A DNA stretch of 24,466 bases, from NCBI GenBank assembly GCA_040383885.1, contig JBEICQ010000024.1:1-24466 (forward strand). The letters run 5' to 3'. Positions 22,688 through 24,466 of this stretch are shown here, piece after piece; position 1 is the first letter of the stretch, and every line of letters begins with the position of its first letter. Below the pieces are notes generated by a model, which saw only the letters and a program-made list of their open reading frames with translations, was not told the origin of the DNA and made no database searches. The stretch is from JBEICQ01 sp040383885 (GTDB lineage Bacteria; Bacteroidota; Bacteroidia; UBA4408). Both the position numbers and the translations under genes were made by a program.

Positions 22688-24042
22688 CAGGGCTCTTTTT
22701 CACCGAGCAGTTCCTCTCGTGAACGAATGCTGATGCGCGATTGATTTTTCAGACGCCGTGAGATTGCCTTGTAGGGAGCAACCACCACTTCATCCTCTCC
22801 GGAAATACCGGACAAGATCTGAATATAAGTATTGTCCTGAATACCAATTTTTACCGGTTTCACAATTACTTTCCCATCGCGGTGTACAAATACCAGTTCA
22901 ATGGGTTCTCTGTTACCGGCCATTGCTGTGTCCGCTTCTCCATTTTCAGCTTTTCCATTATTTCCTTTTTTTCTTTCAGGCAATGTATCTGTTCTGGTTG
23001 TTACAGATTGAATGGGAATTGACAATGCATTTTTTTCAGTACGCGTCATGATGTCAACGGTTGCAGTCATTCCGGGCCTGAAGGGGGAAGCATCTTTTTC
23101 ACGCTCACCCAATAGGTAGGCATATGATTCTCTGAGGATTCTCACCTTTACTTCAAAGCTAGTTACCTGATCGGCACTTGTTCCGGTGGTATTTGCCGAG
23201 TTGGCAATAGAGGTGACAAGGCCTTTGAATTTTTTTCCGAGATAAGCTTCCACTTCCACAGTAGCGGAATCATTCATATGTATTTTAACGATGTCGTTTT
23301 CATTTACATCTACCACCACTTCCATTTCATTGAGGTTGGCTATTCTTAGCAATTCTGTTCCCGCCATCTGAGATGTACCAACCACCCTTTCACCTTTCTC
23401 TACATTCAGTTTGGAGATTCGTCCATCCACCGGGGCTCTGATCACTGTGCGACTCAGGTTGTTGTCGGATTCCAACAGGGAGGCTTCTGCACTTCTGATG
23501 TTGTAGTTGCCTGCATTTACATTCTGCTGTGCCGCCTCCATTTCTGCTTTTGCAGATTCAAACTGGGTACGGGCAGCATCTATATCAGCCTGTGAAATGG
23601 CTCCTGCATCAAAAAGTTTACGGTTCCTTTGAAAAATGATTTCTGCATTGGAGTAAGCCGATTTGGCCTGGTCATGCCTGGCTTTCATGTTTGCCATAGA
23701 GGCTTTTGTAGAATTGAGAGTGGCTTCCATCCTTTGTCTGCTGGTGATATACAGCATGGGATTGATGACGCATAAGGTTTCTCCTTTTTTTACAAATTGT
23801 CCTTCTCTTACATATAATTCAGTGATCTCTCCGGGTACATCAGGTGAAATTTTTACCTCTGTTTCAGGTTGAATTTTCCCGCTGGCAGATACGGTCTCAA
23901 TGATTTTTCTGACGGCAGGTTTTTCCACAACAACCTCAATTCCTTTTTCCTTTTTAAACCATCCTGCAAATTGTCCGATGATAAGCAGGAGAACAAAAAC
24001 TCCCGATGAGATGTATATCCACCTCCTGTTATTTTTTTTCAT
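22687..24042 (-). CDS. MacA/HlyD-family periplasmic adaptor subunit
   Basis: Membrane fusion protein of a tripartite export system, 451 residues. One N-terminal TM anchor is present (about 8-29). The first lipoyl half is VSASGKIQPETEVKISPDVP, with GEITELYVREGQFVKKG. A long alpha-hairpin follows (about 100-190, rich in Ala/Gln), then the second lipoyl half (VIRAPVDGRISKLNVEKGER), a beta-barrel and a membrane-proximal domain (about 330-440). A 30-residue hydrophilic loop (about 350-380, with NGKAENGEAD) is unusual but probably benign. It sits between a TolC-like gene, 7 nt upstream, and tsaB. MacA-like adaptors pair with MacB-type ABC transporters. The permease and ATPase elsewhere in the window are possible partners. 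Confidence 0.92.
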   Translation of the reverse strand: MKKNNRRWIYISSGVFVLLLIIGQFAGWFKKEKGIEVVVEKPAVRKIIETVSASGKIQPETEVKISPDVPGEITELYVREGQFVKKGETLCVINPMLYITSRQRMEATLNSTKASMANMKARHDQAKSAYSNAEIIFQRNRKLFDAGAISQADIDAARTQFESAKAEMEAAQQNVNAGNYNIRSAEASLLESDNNLSRTVIRAPVDGRISKLNVEKGERVVGTSQMAGTELLRIANLNEMEVVVDVNENDIVKIHMNDSATVEVEAYLGKKFKGLVTSIANSANTTGTSADQVTSFEVKVRILRESYAYLLGEREKDASPFRPGMTATVDIMTRTEKNALSIPIQSVTTRTDTLPERKKGNNGKAENGEADTAMAGNREPIELVFVHRDGKVIVKPVKIGIQDNTYIQILSGISGEDEVVVAPYKAISRRLKNQSRISIRSREELLGEKEP

Positions 24043-24049
24043 GGGTATC

Positions 24050-24466
24050 TTATAGAGTCAGTGGTTTTCCCTGGTAAAAATCCAACACTTTTACGCGGAA
24101 GAAAAAGTCATATCTCGCCTGCAACAAATCTGATTCTACCTTGGTGAGTTTGTTTTTTGAATCATTGAATTCAAATGTGCTCAGCGCGCCGAGGGTATAT
24201 CGTTTTTCATTATTTGTATAGGTAAGCTTTGCAGCCTCGGTAGCTTTTCGGGTTGCCTCAAACTTTTTAAGTGCAGCAAGCGCATCATTGTGCGCCTGGG
24301 CAATGTTTCTTCTTAAATCTCTTTTGGCAATTTCCAGGTTGAGCTCTGCATTGGAGATACCTACTTTGGCCCTTTGTATGTTGGTGTAATTGCTCAGTCC
24401 GTTAAAGATGGGCATGCTCAGCTGGAAGCCGAAGGATTTGTTGAAATTGGAATTCAGTTGTTTTCC
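24050..24466 (-). CDS. TolC-family outer-membrane efflux protein, C-terminal part (runs off right edge)
   Basis: The last 138 residues of a TolC-like outer-membrane channel. The frame is open to the edge. The visible part begins with the beta-strand SFGFQLSMPIFNG and continues with the paired alpha-helical repeat (ISNAELNLEIAKRDLRRNIA and EAAKLTYTNNEKRYTLGALSTFEFND), ending with a short tail (FYQGKPLTL). This is the second half of the helical barrel. The N-terminal half is outside. It is 7 nt upstream of the macA-like adaptor, as in most export operons. Confidence 0.93.
   Translation of the reverse strand, partial: GKQLNSNFNKSFGFQLSMPIFNGLSNYTNIQRAKVGISNAELNLEIAKRDLRRNIAQAHNDALAALKKFEATRKATEAAKLTYTNNEKRYTLGALSTFEFNDSKNKLTKVESDLLQARYDFFFRVKVLDFYQGKPLTL

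Overview
The window looks like chromosomal housekeeping DNA from a member of the Bacteroidota. The evidence is a C-terminal type IX secretion (T9SS) sorting domain on a SprB-repeat protein, several exact matches to the Bacteroidota promoter (TTG, about 19 nt, then TAnnTTTG), A-rich start regions without Shine-Dalgarno motifs, and a GH3/serine-hydrolase fusion of a kind common in this phylum. I cannot name the genus. I see no CRISPR array, insertion sequence, prophage or rRNA, and no gap between genes longer than about 120 bases.

Bases 1-6152, minus strand: a secreted GH3 N-acetylglucosaminidase/serine hydrolase fusion is followed by a MacB/FtsX-like ABC permease, then asnS, then the 5' end of rpoN (sigma-54), which runs off the left edge. 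Bases 6273-9038, plus strand: leuS, divergent from the GH3 gene. Bases 9076-10585, minus strand: rodA, tRNA-Gly(GCC) and tRNA-Leu(UAA), with hairpins between them.

Bases 10679-15272, plus strand: a SAM methyltransferase overlapping a LolD/MacB-type ABC ATPase by 4 nt, then a stand-alone 1022-residue T9SS surface protein with its own promoter and a strong terminator. Bases 15350-16037: an unnamed 119-residue gene and a small lipoprotein gene, convergent and overlapping by 68 nt. Bases 16098-18851, plus strand: a three-gene operon of a secreted cyclophilin, a secreted coiled-coil protein and a TauE/SafE transporter.

Bases 18923 to the right edge, minus strand: a tightly packed operon of tolC-like (partial), macA-like, tsaB, holB (delta prime), an HD phosphohydrolase and mtgA. 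Almost every junction is a start/stop overlap.

Three functional themes recur. The first is translation: asnS, leuS, tsaB and two tRNAs. The second is the cell wall: GH3 hexosaminidase, RodA and MtgA. The third is a MacAB-TolC-like export machine whose parts are spread over three separate transcription units. The most interesting structural signals are non-coding. At least four genes, and perhaps six, have the -7 box only 6-8 nt before the start codon, which predicts leaderless mRNAs. Two candidate terminator hairpins contain the -33 element of the next promoter. One intrinsic terminator lies between the two tRNAs. I found no clear undescribed multi-gene system.
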